DNA from: Zygnema cylindricum
Lineage: Eukaryota; Streptophyta; Zygnematophyceae; Zygnematales; Zygnemataceae
Reading direction: 5' to 3'
Assembly: GCA_037447655.1 (NCBI GenBank)
Contig: JBBHKE010003572.1
Location: forward strand, 1-62,000
DNA length: 62,000 nucleotides
Under the pieces are notes generated by a model. That model did no database searches. It had not been told where the DNA came from and saw only the letters and a list, made by a program, of their open reading frames with translations. This document shows, piece after piece, positions 43,282 to 54,327 of this stretch. The translations under genes were made by a program, and so were the position numbers. The stretch's first letter is position 1, and each line of letters starts with the position of its first letter.

Positions 43282-45560
43282 CCTAGCTCACTCGTCATCT
43301 CCTTTATCCAAATTGATGCCTTTGCTGCATGATAGGCAGCCATATACTCTGCTTCGGTAGAACTGAACTCCACGATTGGTTGCAATCTCGAACTCCACGA
43401 TATCGTCACTCAGACAAAATAAATGCATAGCCGGATGTTGAGTTTCCTGAATCAAAGTCTCCTCCCCAGTCGGCGTCACAATATCCATAACAATCCAAGT
43501 CCATATCTGATTTCTAAACAAGTCCCATACTCATGGTGCCCACCAAATATCTCAAGATTCTCTCAACACTCTCTCAGTTGTGCTCTCTTAGGTGCTTGAC
43601 AATATCGACTCACTATGCTAAAAGCTGCTGAAATGTCTGGTCTAGTTCCCACGTTAAGATAAATGAGACAACCAATGGCCTCTCTATATGGAACATCAAC
43701 AGTAATCTAGTCCTCAAATTTACTCAATTGTAACTTAGGATCCAATGGTGTGCTCACAGGTTTGGCATCTAACATTTTGGATCTGGTTAAAAATTCTTTG
43801 AAGTATTGTTGTTGACTGAACTTAAGAAACCATTACTATCTATAATGACTTCAATGCCCAAATTGTATCTTGTTTCCCCTAAGTCTGTAACTTTAAAATG
43901 GGTTCTAATGTAAATTTTTAACCCTCTAATTTTGTCCAAGCTACCGGAAATCATAAAGAAATCATCAATATAGACAATAAACAAAATTTCACTTCCACAT
44001 CCTTTCACATAAACCCATGAATTAGAGGTAGTCCTCTTAAAACCAAAAGAAATAAGTTACTAATGAAGTTTTCGGTACCACATTCGAGGGGCTTGTTTTA
44101 AGCCATAAAGAGATTTCTTGAGTCACCATACCATTGTTGTCTTAGAAAGGACCCCCTTTGGAACCTTCATATATACTTCTTCCTCAAAATCACCATTCAA
44201 AGAAGCAGTCTACACATCCATTTGATGAATTTGCTTCCGTTTCGCGGCCGCAATAGCAGCAAGCATTCGCAAAGAATCAAACTTAACAACCGGCGCGTAA
44301 GTTTCTAGGTAATCCACTCCCTCTTTCTGCTAAAAACCCTTTCCTACCAATCGTGTTTTATATTTCAAATTTTTTTTGGAGGAGCGTGTTTTTGTCTTAA
44401 AAACCCACCTAGAATCAATCGCCATTTTACCAATAGGCAGCGGGATTTCCCCAAAAAGTGCCATTATCAACTCTTGACTTAAATCTTTCTCCCAAGCAAG
44501 TTTACATTTTTTTTCACAATCTCTAAATCCACGTGCCTCTGAATAGGAATTGGGATCACCGTTTAGAGTCTCACTTAGTATTTGCTATGCAAGGAATTCA
44601 TTGAATCTAACTTCAGAAATAAAGTTGTTAGATTTCTCAATATTTCCTCCAATACTATCATAAGACAATCTCTCAGTGCTCTTTCCTTTTTTTTCACGTG
44701 CGCTACGTCTCAATCCTACTTCCTCTTTGACAACAACTTTTGGAATGTCTGAAATGATGGGAGGTGAAACGGGAAGAGTTTTGTGAGAGGTGGTTTTGGA
44801 GAATTCACGACCAAATCCACGTTTGGAAATTGTGGAATTATTGTTAGAGTGGTTACCACTTTCCCATATATATTTTTTGATTGGAGGACTGGCGTATTCC
44901 TCATCAATTTTTAACTCAGTAGTTGTTTCCTTGAAGATGTCTATTTCCTCCAAATCTAAAGTAAATGGGTGATCAAGTTGCGATTGACTCTAGTAAGAGG
45001 CACCAACTTTTAATGAAACTCGACATTTCGAGATTCCACGATAGAATCCCTGGTTGATCCGTACACCGTGTACAAAATCCCTTTCATACTATAACCAACA
45101 GTATCCTGTCCATGTAATCGACAGTATCTTTTCCATGACCGCGGACTAAATTTGCCGTTTCGCTGTCTCGCCTCGATGTAAATTGTACCTTTGCATCCCC
45201 ACCCACGTAAATGTTGTACGGACGGTTTGGGGCTCCCATAGTTCATCAGGTGTTTTGTCACCCGAAACTAACGTTAAGCGTAGGCCGCTAATGTAGTTAG
45301 CCGTCAAAATCACGTCGCCCCAAAGTCGACCGTCAGGTTTTTAGCTAGCGAGCATAGTCCGTACCATTTCGTGCAAGTTACAATTTTTTCTTTCTGCAAT
45401 TTCGTTAGAATCATGTGAGTACCGTGCTGTAAATTGTTGTTGGATTCCCCTACGTTCGCAAAATCCCTTGAACGCGACAAAGTCGCCGCCGTTATCTGAG
45501 CGTATGGCTTCAATTTACGCTAAGAGAATCTTTGTGCCCATAGTAAAAACTTAAAAAATG
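43282..45560 (-). pseudogene. Element H RNase H, RT and integrase pieces
   Basis: From 43282 upward: RNase H with KGINLDKGDD and the motif CDADWGGDFDSG near 43450-43480; RT (43787-44008) with LFIVYIDDFFMIS, so the catalytic motif is YIDD; upstream CCCTCGAATG-region RT start near 44100-44400. A linker (44585-44953) contains VKEEVGLRRSAREKKGKS. Integrase pieces (45010-45261) read MNYGSPKPSVQHLRGWG and VGYSMKGILYTVY, with the SDNGGD segment near 45480-45500. Many frameshifts; one lies in almost every domain. Confidence 0.82.
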
Positions 45561-46038
45561 CGTGCAGCTTGTCAGGTTTTTTTTCAACAAATACACCTAA
45601 CTTTTGCGGTTGAAATCATCAATAATGACAAGAATTTATTGATTTCCCCCCAAAGTTGTTGGATCAATCTTTCCACAAAGATCTATGTGTACCAAGTCAA
45701 GTGGGGCGGTAGACCTATGTTTAACGTCTTTGACCGGATTCTATTTGCGTATCTGTTTGCTTTTAGTGCATCCATTATAGCCAACGATTTTTTGACTTGC
45801 GCTATTTTCTAAACCTCTGACCGCCGACACTTTTATCATTTTTTTAATGTTATTTTTTGACGTATAACATAATTTGTGATGTCGCAAGCTCAAACTGTCG
45901 TAGGTGCGTTCTGTAAGGCTAATTGAAATGATTGATTTTTTTTGCTTTCGCCAAAAAGTTTGCTTTGAAAATTTTGATTGACGTATCCTTCCCCAAAAGT
46001 GCGTCCATTTCTGTCATGTAGTAAGATGCGGTTGTCCT

Positions 46039-46596
46039 CTAATGTTGTAACTTGTCAACGCCGTTATGAATATAAAGTACATTTTGAATTTTGACAGGGT
46101 GAAATTTGAGATGTCCGTATGCATCGTGTACAGGTAAATTTAATTTTACACTATCTACGTTATCGACAGGTATTATGTGTCCGCTTGCTACTGTAACATA
46201 TTTGGGTACGGTTAACTTTCTCATATTACTAAATAAGCTCATATCCGTACACACGTGATGAGTAGCACATGTATCAACAATCCAATTATTTGAAACAACG
46301 TTTTTGTCAATAACGTTAACTTTGCATGGTTCATCCCCTTGGATCATGGTAACAAAAGTTCGATAAGTGTCATTATTGTCGTCATTGTAATAGTCGCTGC
46401 AATAGGATTGATGACACACACCTGTGAATTGATTGCGACCTCTGCCGCGGCCTCTTCCTCTTCCCCGACCGCTGTTTACTTGAAAAGACAAATTGTCATA
46501 TCCTTCGTTATCTCCTCGATCATAACAATTTGTACAAATATGCCACCATTTTTGACATATATGACACTGTTTGTCTTTATCACGTCACCTCTACGC
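46039..46596 (-). pseudogene. gag: Element H gag C-terminus and protease
   Basis: The 150-codon frame 46039-46491 begins in an Arg-Gly repeat (GRGRGRGRGRN) and contains the protease region NNWIVDTCATHHVCTDMSLF, with the active-site triad D-T-G changed to D-T-C. Upstream, to the solo-LTR insertion at 46602, a CCHC knuckle CHICQKWWHICTNC is readable. The arrangement matches element D gag. Confidence 0.87.
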
Positions 46597-46601
46597 GCAA
46601 T

Positions 46602-47492
46602 TGAAATTCTGTGGTCTCTATTGACCCACAGAATGAGCAGCCTATGTAAAGCCTCTAGGATAATATTTGCCCCTTCTACTTTCCCGCTGAATAAGCGCCG
46701 CCCAGGCACACAAATATTCTTAGCACTCTCACCCCTGTAAGGACAAGACTCCCCTGAGTCAAACGCAAAAAGAATCACTGAATTTGCTCACCTGAGCAGT
46801 AAGTTATGGCTGGTCAAAGATGACCTTTATAGTTACAAGCTCTCTTAGAGAGAGAGGTACCTAAATATTACTAAGTCTCGGTCTGCCTACTCACGACTAC
46901 CTACTATTAAACCCTAGTCCAATAGGAACACTATAAAGTACAAGAAGGTATAATGGGCGATGTACTTATTGTACAACCATTGTACGACAAGGTCTACAAG
47001 GTGACACCTGTCATATCGGAAGCCATGGTTCCTCCTCCCATCTTCTCCGGTATCAAATAATGTGGCGCCACGTGGCACCGCGTGACGCTATATCCGTATG
47101 CCGCCAAAAAGCTCACTTCGCGTGGCGGCTATAATGCCGGCCGTCCGATCAAAACATGTTTTACACGGGTCAGATTCGCGTACATGCAGAAATTGCTCCT
47201 TTTGGTTAGTCTGCTGTTAATTAGATGTTTTGTTAATGTTTATATATTTATGAAACCCGTCACGTGTATCGTTTCGTAACGCCTTAATGGTTAAGGCGGT
47301 AGGCTATTATGAATCTAGAGGTCACAGGTTAAAATCTAGACGTAGGCATCATTTTAGCCAAAATACCCTTAACTGCAAAAACTGCCACTTTCTAAATATG
47401 GCGGCAGCCATGGCGCGCCTTTGATCCTTACTCTCTTTCTTTAAAACAAAACTAGAATAGGGAAGTGAACTATTAATTACCTCTTTTCAACA
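46602..47492 (-). mobile_element. Solo LTR inserted in gag of H
   Basis: TGTTGAAAAGAGG...CAGAATTTCA on the minus strand, 891 bp, flanked by an exact duplication gcaat (46597-46601, 47493-47497). H gag continues on either side. The LTR belongs to the copia-1/E2/G family. Its gag start codon has become ATA. No internal region is present, so it is the product of LTR-LTR recombination. Confidence 0.93.
47277..47352 (+). other. tRNA-like sequence inside the solo LTR
   Basis: cgccttaatggttaaggcggtaggc...ggtcacaggttaaaatct resembles a tRNA D arm and T arm, including an A-box-like ttaatggttaaggcg. No closed acceptor stem or proper anticodon arm forms. It lies antisense to the LTR at the same place where other LTRs of the family carry a T-arm-like ggtaccaggatcaaatcctgg. 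Not a functional tRNA. Confidence 0.5.
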
Positions 47493-47497
47493 GCAAT

Positions 47498-47720
47498 AAC
47501 CTAGCTTATTACATCTGAATCAGGTTGTGTTACTTGAATCTGATTTGTTTTTGTCAGGTTCTCTTCCATTCCCTCTATTTTGACCACTAATACCTCTTTG
47601 ACCGCGGAGTGCATTAATTTCCGCATCATCGGTGGTATTTACATTGAGATTTCCTTCGCTATCTACTTTCTTGGAAGAGCCTGCCTTTGACATTTCTTAC
47701 ATTTTAAGATGGTTGACATA
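47498..47720 (-). pseudogene. gag: Element H gag, portion upstream of the solo LTR
   Basis: Reads MSKAGSSKKVDSEGNLNVNT, counterpart of MAESNRVSSSKG...SLNVTAPE in D. It then runs through GREPDKNKSDSS to the first knuckle (FRCNKLGYC), which is interrupted by the solo LTR. Homology ends at about 47720, where the head of the oppositely oriented I2 begins. Confidence 0.8.
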
Positions 47721-47816
47721 GAAAGAGGAAAAGGAGGAGATGCAATTTCATAGAACGAGCTCTTGAAGTACAAAGTGGAAGAAACCGGAGAAACTCTCTT
47801 ACGATCGAAAAGAGTA

Positions 47817-48180
47817 AAATGCATTGAATTCGCATATTTCCTTTCCAATGCCAAGGAGACAGAGTTTCTTTTATAGCAATCACTTACACAAAATATGACC
47901 GGCGACCCTCTATCTTATGGCGAGGCGAGGAGGTCGGCCGATTAGGAGAGTAAGTGGAAACCGGCATGGGAGGAAAAAATTAACTCGGTGGTTGATAATC
48001 GAACTTTTGAGGAGGTAAAATACTGGAGGGGAAAAAGGTGACTAATGCAAAGTGGGTCTTTATAACCAAGACTAGAGCTTTGGGAGATATTGTTAAGTAC
48101 AAGGCGCGGCTCGTTTGTAAGGGATTCCAACAACATGAGGGAATCGATTTTAAAGAGACTTATGCTCCCATGGTGAAGTT
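47817..48180 (+). pseudogene. I2 reverse transcriptase, N-terminal part
   Basis: Reads AYFLSNAKETEFLL, TGDPLSYGEARRSA, VVDNRTFEEVKYW, then NAKWVFITKTRALGDIVKYK and LVCKGFQQHEGIDFKETYAP, ending MVKF exactly where solo LTR J interrupts. The next residues (DSLR region) resume at 50859. Confidence 0.88.
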
Positions 48181-49105
48181 TGTTGTTTTTGAAGATTTAG
48201 TTTCGTGCGTACGTGAAATTTGGTGCGCACGCGACGTTTCGTGCATATATGTTTACCTAATGTACTGTGGAGGTTTGAACAAATTTGCAGTTCGGGGGAG
48301 TAAGTGTACAAGTTGAATTAATGCGACGTAATGAACAAATTGAGTGGTACGGAATGCGCTGGGAAATGGGAGGGGGATCGCGAAGCGATCCGATATGAAA
48401 TGTTTGAAATATTTGAATATGTATGCCGACGGTACGGAGCGTCATATTTGGATTGCTGTACTTTATTTGCGACAGGCGGCATTTGTCACAAATGACGCGT
48501 ACTTTTCATGTGACACGTCGCATTTAGTACAAATGACACGGTTACGGTATAGTTAGATTTGGATAACATGACGTCGCCTCGTCAAGTGGATTTTGAGACC
48601 ACGCGGCGCGACATCAAGGGTGCCGAGCAAGAGGTACGGACGGTGGATATAGGCCGCCGTTATTTTTCAAGTAGTGGAGACGCGAAATCGCGTCATTCAC
48701 AAGAAACATATTTTGGACGTCCCGGATTGTTTGACGAAAATTGAGGAGTTTCGTTGGGTGACTCAGCATGACTCAGCATACGATTTGGTGTCGGTGTAAA
48801 TATTACGAGTAACATTGTTTTGTCTTTTGTATCATTACAAATTAGTGTTGATTATGATGTTTATATTTAAGTGATCAATTAGGGATTTGATAGTTTAATT
48901 TGTGTGTGTACAATATCATACTTGTAGACAAGTGTACGCTTACGATTGCTTGACTCTCAGGTGTACGCTTACGATAAGTTTACTCTTACTAAAAGGTTAT
49001 TATGCGTAAATAGGATTTAGTGACAGTGATGTAATTCACGTTGGTTATTTTAACACTTAGTGATTATTTGACAGCTCACAAGTGTATATATAGGAATGAG
49101 CTTGG

Positions 49106-50347
49106 TGAAACTCTGAGACCTCCATTGGCCCTCAGAGTATGCAGATCCAAAAGAAGCTTATCTAGATAGTGCCGACTCCAAGTTAATATAAACCCAAGTG
49201 ACTGACCCCTTGACAGTCAAAACCCCAATATAGATTCACCCCTGTGAAATAACACTTTCTGTGTGCTCAGTTCCACCACAGAATGCAAAGTTAGAATATG
49301 AGATTTGGACACATTTACCCACTTTGACTTTCCCTTAGAAATACAGCCACCCTGGCAAACAAAAACTCTGATCGACTACACCCCTGTGTAGCCTGGACTC
49401 CCCTGAGTCCGCGGCAAAAAGAATCACTGAAAATGGTCAAGTAAATTGATAGTTATGGCTGGCCAAAGTTTGCAATTTATACAGGGTGCTCTCTGGGAGA
49501 GGCAGCTGCCTACCCAAAATTTTCTAAGTCTTATACCCTCTCTAAAACTCTATCTACTGAAGTACGGCACCAATCAAATTACTGTGTCGTACAGAAAAGT
49601 ACAGGTGCCGGTGTACTTTCTGTACAGCCATTGTACGACATGGCCAAAATGTCGACACGTGTCAAATCAGGATTAGTTCCTGTAATCTCCGGAATTCCCG
49701 TAGTCCAATGTTATCACGCCACGTGTCACCTGACGTGACAAAGACCGTAAAACGCCAAAAATGCCTTTTCCGTGATCGCGGCGCCTATCGTGGCCGTCCG
49801 ATCGAAACCGGCTATAATCCTAGCCGCTGAAATTCGACGCGCGGTATTTGTTTCGCTATCGAAACAAATGCGCGGTATTTGTTTCGCTCTCGAAACAAAT
49901 GCGCGGTATTTGTTTCGCTATCGAAACAAATGCGCGGTATCCGTTCTGCCCCCATACCGTACTTCGTACTAAATTAAACTGTATCTATGAACGAAGTATA
50001 TATTAGCCGTAAAACGGATTAATCTACATATAACGATTTATATATTTGTCAATCCCTATATATCGTAATATCTGTTCTAGACATAACGGCTAGAGCTAAC
50101 GGCTAATGCGAATTGACGGACGGTAGGTACCAGGATCAATTCCTGGGTCCGTCAACTAACTTTTGGTAAGTCTACCTAATTTACCCCCTGTCTTCTCTAG
50201 AGAGCCTAGGCAGCCATGGCTCTAGCTCCCTATCCAGCCTTCAGTGACTACAACAAGTGTGGGGGCTTGGAAAGGGGAGTTAGAGGCAGACCGCCTCAGC
50301 TCTTTCTCTATCCTAATACAGACCTAGAAAATACTCAAATATCAACA
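49106..50347 (-). mobile_element. Solo LTR of the copia-1/E2/G family inside J
   Basis: 1242 bp, minus strand: TGTTGATATTTGAG...CAGAGTTTCA. The duplication cttgg is exact (49101-49105, 50348-50352). It carries ATGGAGGTCTCAGAGTTTCA, the intact gag start of the family, and a triplicated 31-bp hairpin unit (49841-49933). Confidence 0.95.
49841..49933. repeat. Three 31-bp palindromic repeats
   Basis: The unit gcggtatttgtttcgct(a/c)t followed by cgaaacaaatgc recurs at 49841, 49872 and 49903, with a partial fourth at 49934. Within each unit atttgtttcg and cgaaacaaat are exact 10-bp inverted arms. Other LTRs of the family have a single diverged copy. Confidence 0.92.
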
Positions 50348-50352
50348 CTTGG

Positions 50353-50858
50353 TTAGGAATTAATAATCAATGATGGTTAGTAAAGTGGGGACCAAAGATG
50401 TAGTATTTTAGGGTTGTCGATTAGGTCATGCACTTTGAATGATAGAATGATTATTTGATTATACTTTTGTTTATGTGTGATACATTCGTCTATTATTATT
50501 TATTTATGTTATTTTATATATGTTTGATATGCATTGTTTATGCATTTGTCCTAGGGTTTGTTTATGTTGATTACTCCACCAAACCTTAGTTGTGTTTGTT
50601 ATGTCATGCATTGTCTTAGGGTTTGTTATGATAATGGAGATATATTAAACTTCTATTCCATGAAACCCTAGATGATTTCATGTGTCTGTGTACGCATGCT
50701 TGCTCCGTCTGTGTGCGGATGAATGATTGCATCTGTGTATGCATGTATGTTAAATGGAGGATGCATTTCAAATGATTGTTCATTCGTATAGCTTCGCTTA
50801 GCTTTTTGCATGATAGTTTGGGTGGCTTCTGCGGTCTATTATAGACTAAAAAACAACA
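50353..50858 (+). repeat. Solo LTR J, distal part
   Basis: Continuation of J after the inner solo LTR. AT-rich with repeated tagggttt motifs and alternating tgtgtatgcatg. It ends aaaaaacaaca before the duplication aagtt. Confidence 0.8.
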
Positions 50859-51639
50859 AAGTTCGACTCACTACGGATTATTATTGCATTTGCAGCGATG
50901 AGAAGAAGCACGTCTATCAAATGGACGTGGAAACGACGTTTTTAAATGGCAAGTTGGAGGAAGAGGTATATATGAAGGTATCGGAAGGCGTGTCTCCTTC
51001 TCAAGAAAGAAATGTATAGCGTCTAAGAAAGTCATTATACAGTTTAAAACAGGCGCCACGAACATGGTACTTGAGACTTCATCAGGTATTATTGAAATTT
51101 GGATTTGTACGGACTACGTCCGATTCTGGAGTTTACGTGAAAGGTGAAGGAGTTCACCAAATCATTTTGTGTATATGTGGATGATTTCTTGATGGCATGC
51201 GACAAGTTGGAGCGCATTAATGAGTTGAAATGTTATCTTAGGTAGCATAACAAGGTAACCGATCTTAGAGAGTTACGCTATATTTTGGGAATTGAATTGA
51301 TACGCGACAAAGAGTGGAGCATTAAATTGATCAAGCTCAATATTGTAAGGAGGTTTTGGAAAGATTTGGTATCACTAACGCTAAACGCTTTCTACGCCGT
51401 TGGATGCAAATCTACACATTCGTAAGTTTGAAGAGGAGGATTTTGTCGATGTACCATATCGAATGGCGGTTGGTTCACTTATGTACCTTAGCATTCGTAC
51501 TCGTCCAGATATTTCGGCCGCGGTTGCTATCATCAACCATTATTGTCACGAGCCAAAGAATTCGCATTGGGAGGCCGTACGAGGTATCTTTAAATATTTG
51601 GTTGGAACGATAAATCTTGGGCTTACGTTGACTTCGGAC
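50859..51639 (+). pseudogene. I2 reverse transcriptase and RNase H start
   Basis: Reads KKHVYQMDVETTFLNGKLEE and EEVYMKVSEGVSPSQE, stop, LRKSLYSLKQAPRTWYLRLH, then (after a frameshift) a decayed catalytic region near 51165-51185 (CICG..FLD instead of YVDDFLM). Frame 51400 onward gives RKFEEEDFVDVPYRMAVGSL and TRPDISAAVAIINHYC up to GLTLTSD, where the MITE is inserted. Closest to D. Confidence 0.9.
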
Positions 51640-51943
51640 TATAGTTCAAAAGTAGGCGTTTTTATGGTAGGCCTTTGGTCGGCACCTTTATCGTAGGTTG
51701 TGTTATGGGCTTTTCATGTGATCTTACTAAATCATTACTTTGATCAACGATCGTCCGATCGTCCCAATCTGACGGTGTAAATAAAAATTTTAGTCTGAAT
51801 GTTTTAATTGGTCCAATTTTTGGTCCGAATGTTTTAATTGGTCCGAATAGGTCCGAATACAATACAAGTCTTAAGGTCATATTGTTTGTTTTGCATACAA
51901 TAGGCATATTGTATGGGCCTACTTTCACCTACTTTTGAACTAC
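51640..51943. mobile_element. MULE-type MITE with 9-bp target duplication
   Basis: 304 bp. Terminal inverted repeats tagttcaaaagtagg at the left and its reverse complement cctacttttgaacta at the right continue loosely to gtaggcc. The exact 9-bp duplication acttcggac (51631-51639, 51944-51952) is the hallmark length of Mutator-like elements. Inside, ggtccgaatgttttaatt-type motifs recur two to three times. No coding capacity. It sits in the RNase H frame of I2 and duplicates the codons for Thr-Ser-Asp. Confidence 0.92.
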
Positions 51944-51952
51944 ACTTCGGAC

Positions 51953-52373
51953 AAAGATTCTTAGGAGATTATTGGATATTGTGACGCGGATTGGGGCGGC
52001 AATTTTGATTCAAGTAAATCTACGTTAGGTTATGCATTTATTTTTGGAGGAGCCACGATCTCGTGAGTTCTAGGCTACAACCTACGGTTGCGTTGAGTTC
52101 CACGGAATCTGAGTATATGGCTGCGTGTCATGCATCAAAGGCTTCTATTTAGATTAATGAGATGTTAAGTGAGTTAATTGTTCCTATTGGTTGTATGACG
52201 ATTTATTCTGACAGCATGAATTCAATGGTGTTGTCAAAGAATCCAGTGTTTCACAAAAGGACAAAACATATCCGGATTCAGTGGCATTTTGTCAAAGATG
52301 TGGTTACGCCCAACGAGATTTTGTTTTTGTACGTACCAAAAAAAGAGGAGACGGCCGATTTTTTGACGGAAGT
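51953..52373 (+). pseudogene. I2 RNase H, central part
   Basis: Reads IIGYCDADWGGNFDSSKSTL, then ALSSTESEYMAACHASKAS, INEMLSELIVPIGCMTIYSD, NSMVLSKNPVFHKRTKHI and FVKDVVTPNEILFLYVPK, with a stop before INEM. It ends ETADFLTE, where L2 is inserted; the C-terminus resumes at 57536. Confidence 0.92.
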
Positions 52374-53154
52374 TGTTGTCCATAGCCATTTCTAGCCATG
52401 GATTTACCCTCGGAAGCACCACGGACTACCCCAAAAACAGCCTACTTTGAATCCACTCATAATTCTACATAATTATCAAAACAAGTTGAAACTACATGCA
52501 CACATATTTTCTAGATCATTAAGTATTCCCACAAATATTCATATAAAACTACCAAACATAATTATCACATCATCTTGTCAAAGTTGGAGAAAAACAACCT
52601 GCCATAACTTTGATAAATCAAACCAACTTCACAATGAAATAAAACACAGACCAAACACACACTAGGCCCGCACATCTGTGAGAATTTTGAAACTACAAGA
52701 ATGAACAAACATGCAAAATTTCAGATAATTTTGCCAACATATGTGAGAGCAATCGTCAAATGAAATTACCAAACATTACTAAAAACAGATTTGGTACATA
52801 AAGTTCCCAAGTCCAAAAATGAGTGTCCTACAAATATACACTAGAGCTTACCACTGAATGTACGGAGGCATACCATCCATACACAATCTACCAGCTACCT
52901 CTATTAATATGAGTATACATGAATACTTTTAGGTATGTCAGAATGAGTAGATCTACACTAATAACTAATACACGTAAGACAAACCATTGTTGTAAATATT
53001 TACAAGACTCCACGAACCTCGTCAAACGAAACCGGGACGTCGAAATAAATATCATGTGATAGATGCGATTTCGCGTACCCAACCAAAAAGACGGCTCCGC
53101 CGTCCTTAGCTCTTATTTTGCATCCTTAATATCATGTCGCGTGGTCACAAAATC

Positions 53155-54327
53155 TGTTGTCCATAGCCATTTTCAGCCATGGATTTACCCTCGGAAGCAC
53201 CACAGACTACCCAAAAACAGCCTACTTTGAATCAACACAGAATTCTACAGAAATATCAAAACAGGCTGAAACTAAAAACACAGATATTTTCTAGGCTACA
53301 AAATAACCTCACAAAGTTTCAGACAAAAATAATGAACAGAGTGATCACATCATCTGGTCAAAGTTGCAGAAAAACAGTCTGCCAGAACTTTGATAAAACA
53401 GACTAACTTCACAATGAAGTCAAACACAGACCAGGCACACAATAGACCTGCAAATCTGTGACAATATTAAAAATATAAAGAGGAACACACATACAGAATT
53501 TCAGATAATTCTGACATCAGATCTGAGAGCAATACTCAGACAAAATTACCAAAAATGATCATAAACTGTTTTTGGTACAGAAAGTTCCTATGTCCTAAAA
53601 TGACTAAGTCCTACAAATATATACAAGAGCTTACTGCTGAATGTACGGAGGCATACCAGCCGTACGCTGTCTACCAGCTACCTCTATTAATGTTGGTATA
53701 CCCGAATACTTCAAGGTATGTCAAAGTGAGTAAACCTACACTAATACTTAATACACAAAAAGACAAAACAATGTTCGACCAAATATTTATACGTACACAC
53801 AATCTCACAAAATCGTATGTTGAGTCACGCTACGTCACTCAACGAGATTCCTTGAATTTATTCAAAGAATTCGGGTCGTCCAAAAATAAACATTGTGTGA
53901 TTGACGCGATTCCGCGTGGCAACAAAATCCAAACGAAATCCACGTGAGTCGTCAAATATCTCGTGACGTCGCGAAACGCATTCACGTCCACTTGCCAAAT
54001 AAGACGCTCCGTACTTGCGGCGTCCTTTTTTTTTTCATAAATGCGCATGTCGCATTATGTTTCGTACGAGCGACATCATTTTTCAACATTTCAAATATTT
54101 CGGATCGGATCGCTTCGCGATCCGCCGTCCATTTCTCACCGCATTACACACCACTCAAATAGTTCCTCACGTCCCTTTAATTTCGATCGTATAACTACCC
54201 CCTCAATCCGCAAATCCATTCGAGCCTCCATTCGTACCACCACATTACTTCCGGTAATAATTTACGCATGAACGTCGCGTGCGCACAAAATGTCGCGTAC
54301 GCACGAAACTAACTTTTCAAAACAACA
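53155..54327 (-). repeat. Element K 3' LTR
   Basis: 1173 bp, TG...CA. It contains ggatcggatcgcttcgcgatccgccg (long palindromic gatcgc block at 54110-54130) and several gcgtacgcacgaaac motifs near its U3 end, shared with J and L2. The open frames 53179-54271 are identical to those in the other LTR and are not genes of their own. Confidence 0.96.

Larger units (their letters stand above)
25662..47720 (-). mobile_element. Element H: outermost copia of the left nest (minus strand)
   Basis: Reassembling around the insertions, H reads on the minus strand: gag fragment (47498-47715), solo-LTR insertion, rest of gag through RNase H (46596-43282), insertion of G, RNase H C-terminus (26258-26010), polypurine tract attgagagggggaa, 3' LTR ending at 25975. 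The split falls inside RNase H: KASIWIKEM..SEL on one side and IALVKNHVFHKR on the other. The inner boundary is fixed by the duplication cctag (26254-26258 and 43282-43286). The 5' end, including the 5' LTR and most of gag, is missing at about 47720. The lower LTR boundary (25662) is a guess from a TG at a plausible position. Confidence 0.85.
48181..50858 (+). mobile_element. Solo LTR J inserted in RT of I2, itself holding another solo LTR
   Basis: TGTTGTTTTTGAAG...AAAAAACAACA, with exact duplication aagtt on both sides (48176-48180, 50859-50863). The first 600 bp match the K/L2 LTR family (tttagtttcgtgcgtacg, ggatcgcgaagcgatccg, acattgttttgtctttt) and the rest is different. Net length without the inner insertion is about 1430 bp. 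Short frames inside (48038-48744) are LTR shadows beyond 48181. Confidence 0.9.

Noticed and set aside
47277-47352. Functional tRNA gene
   Set aside because: No closed acceptor stem or anticodon arm; it is part of a solo LTR.
49841-49933. CRISPR-like array (three palindromic repeats)
   Set aside because: The units abut without unique spacers, inside a plant LTR; a simple tandem repeat explains it.
53179-54271. Five plus- and minus-strand frames as genes, repeated at 55979-57071
   Set aside because: Identical in both LTRs of K because the LTRs are near-identical; no domain content.
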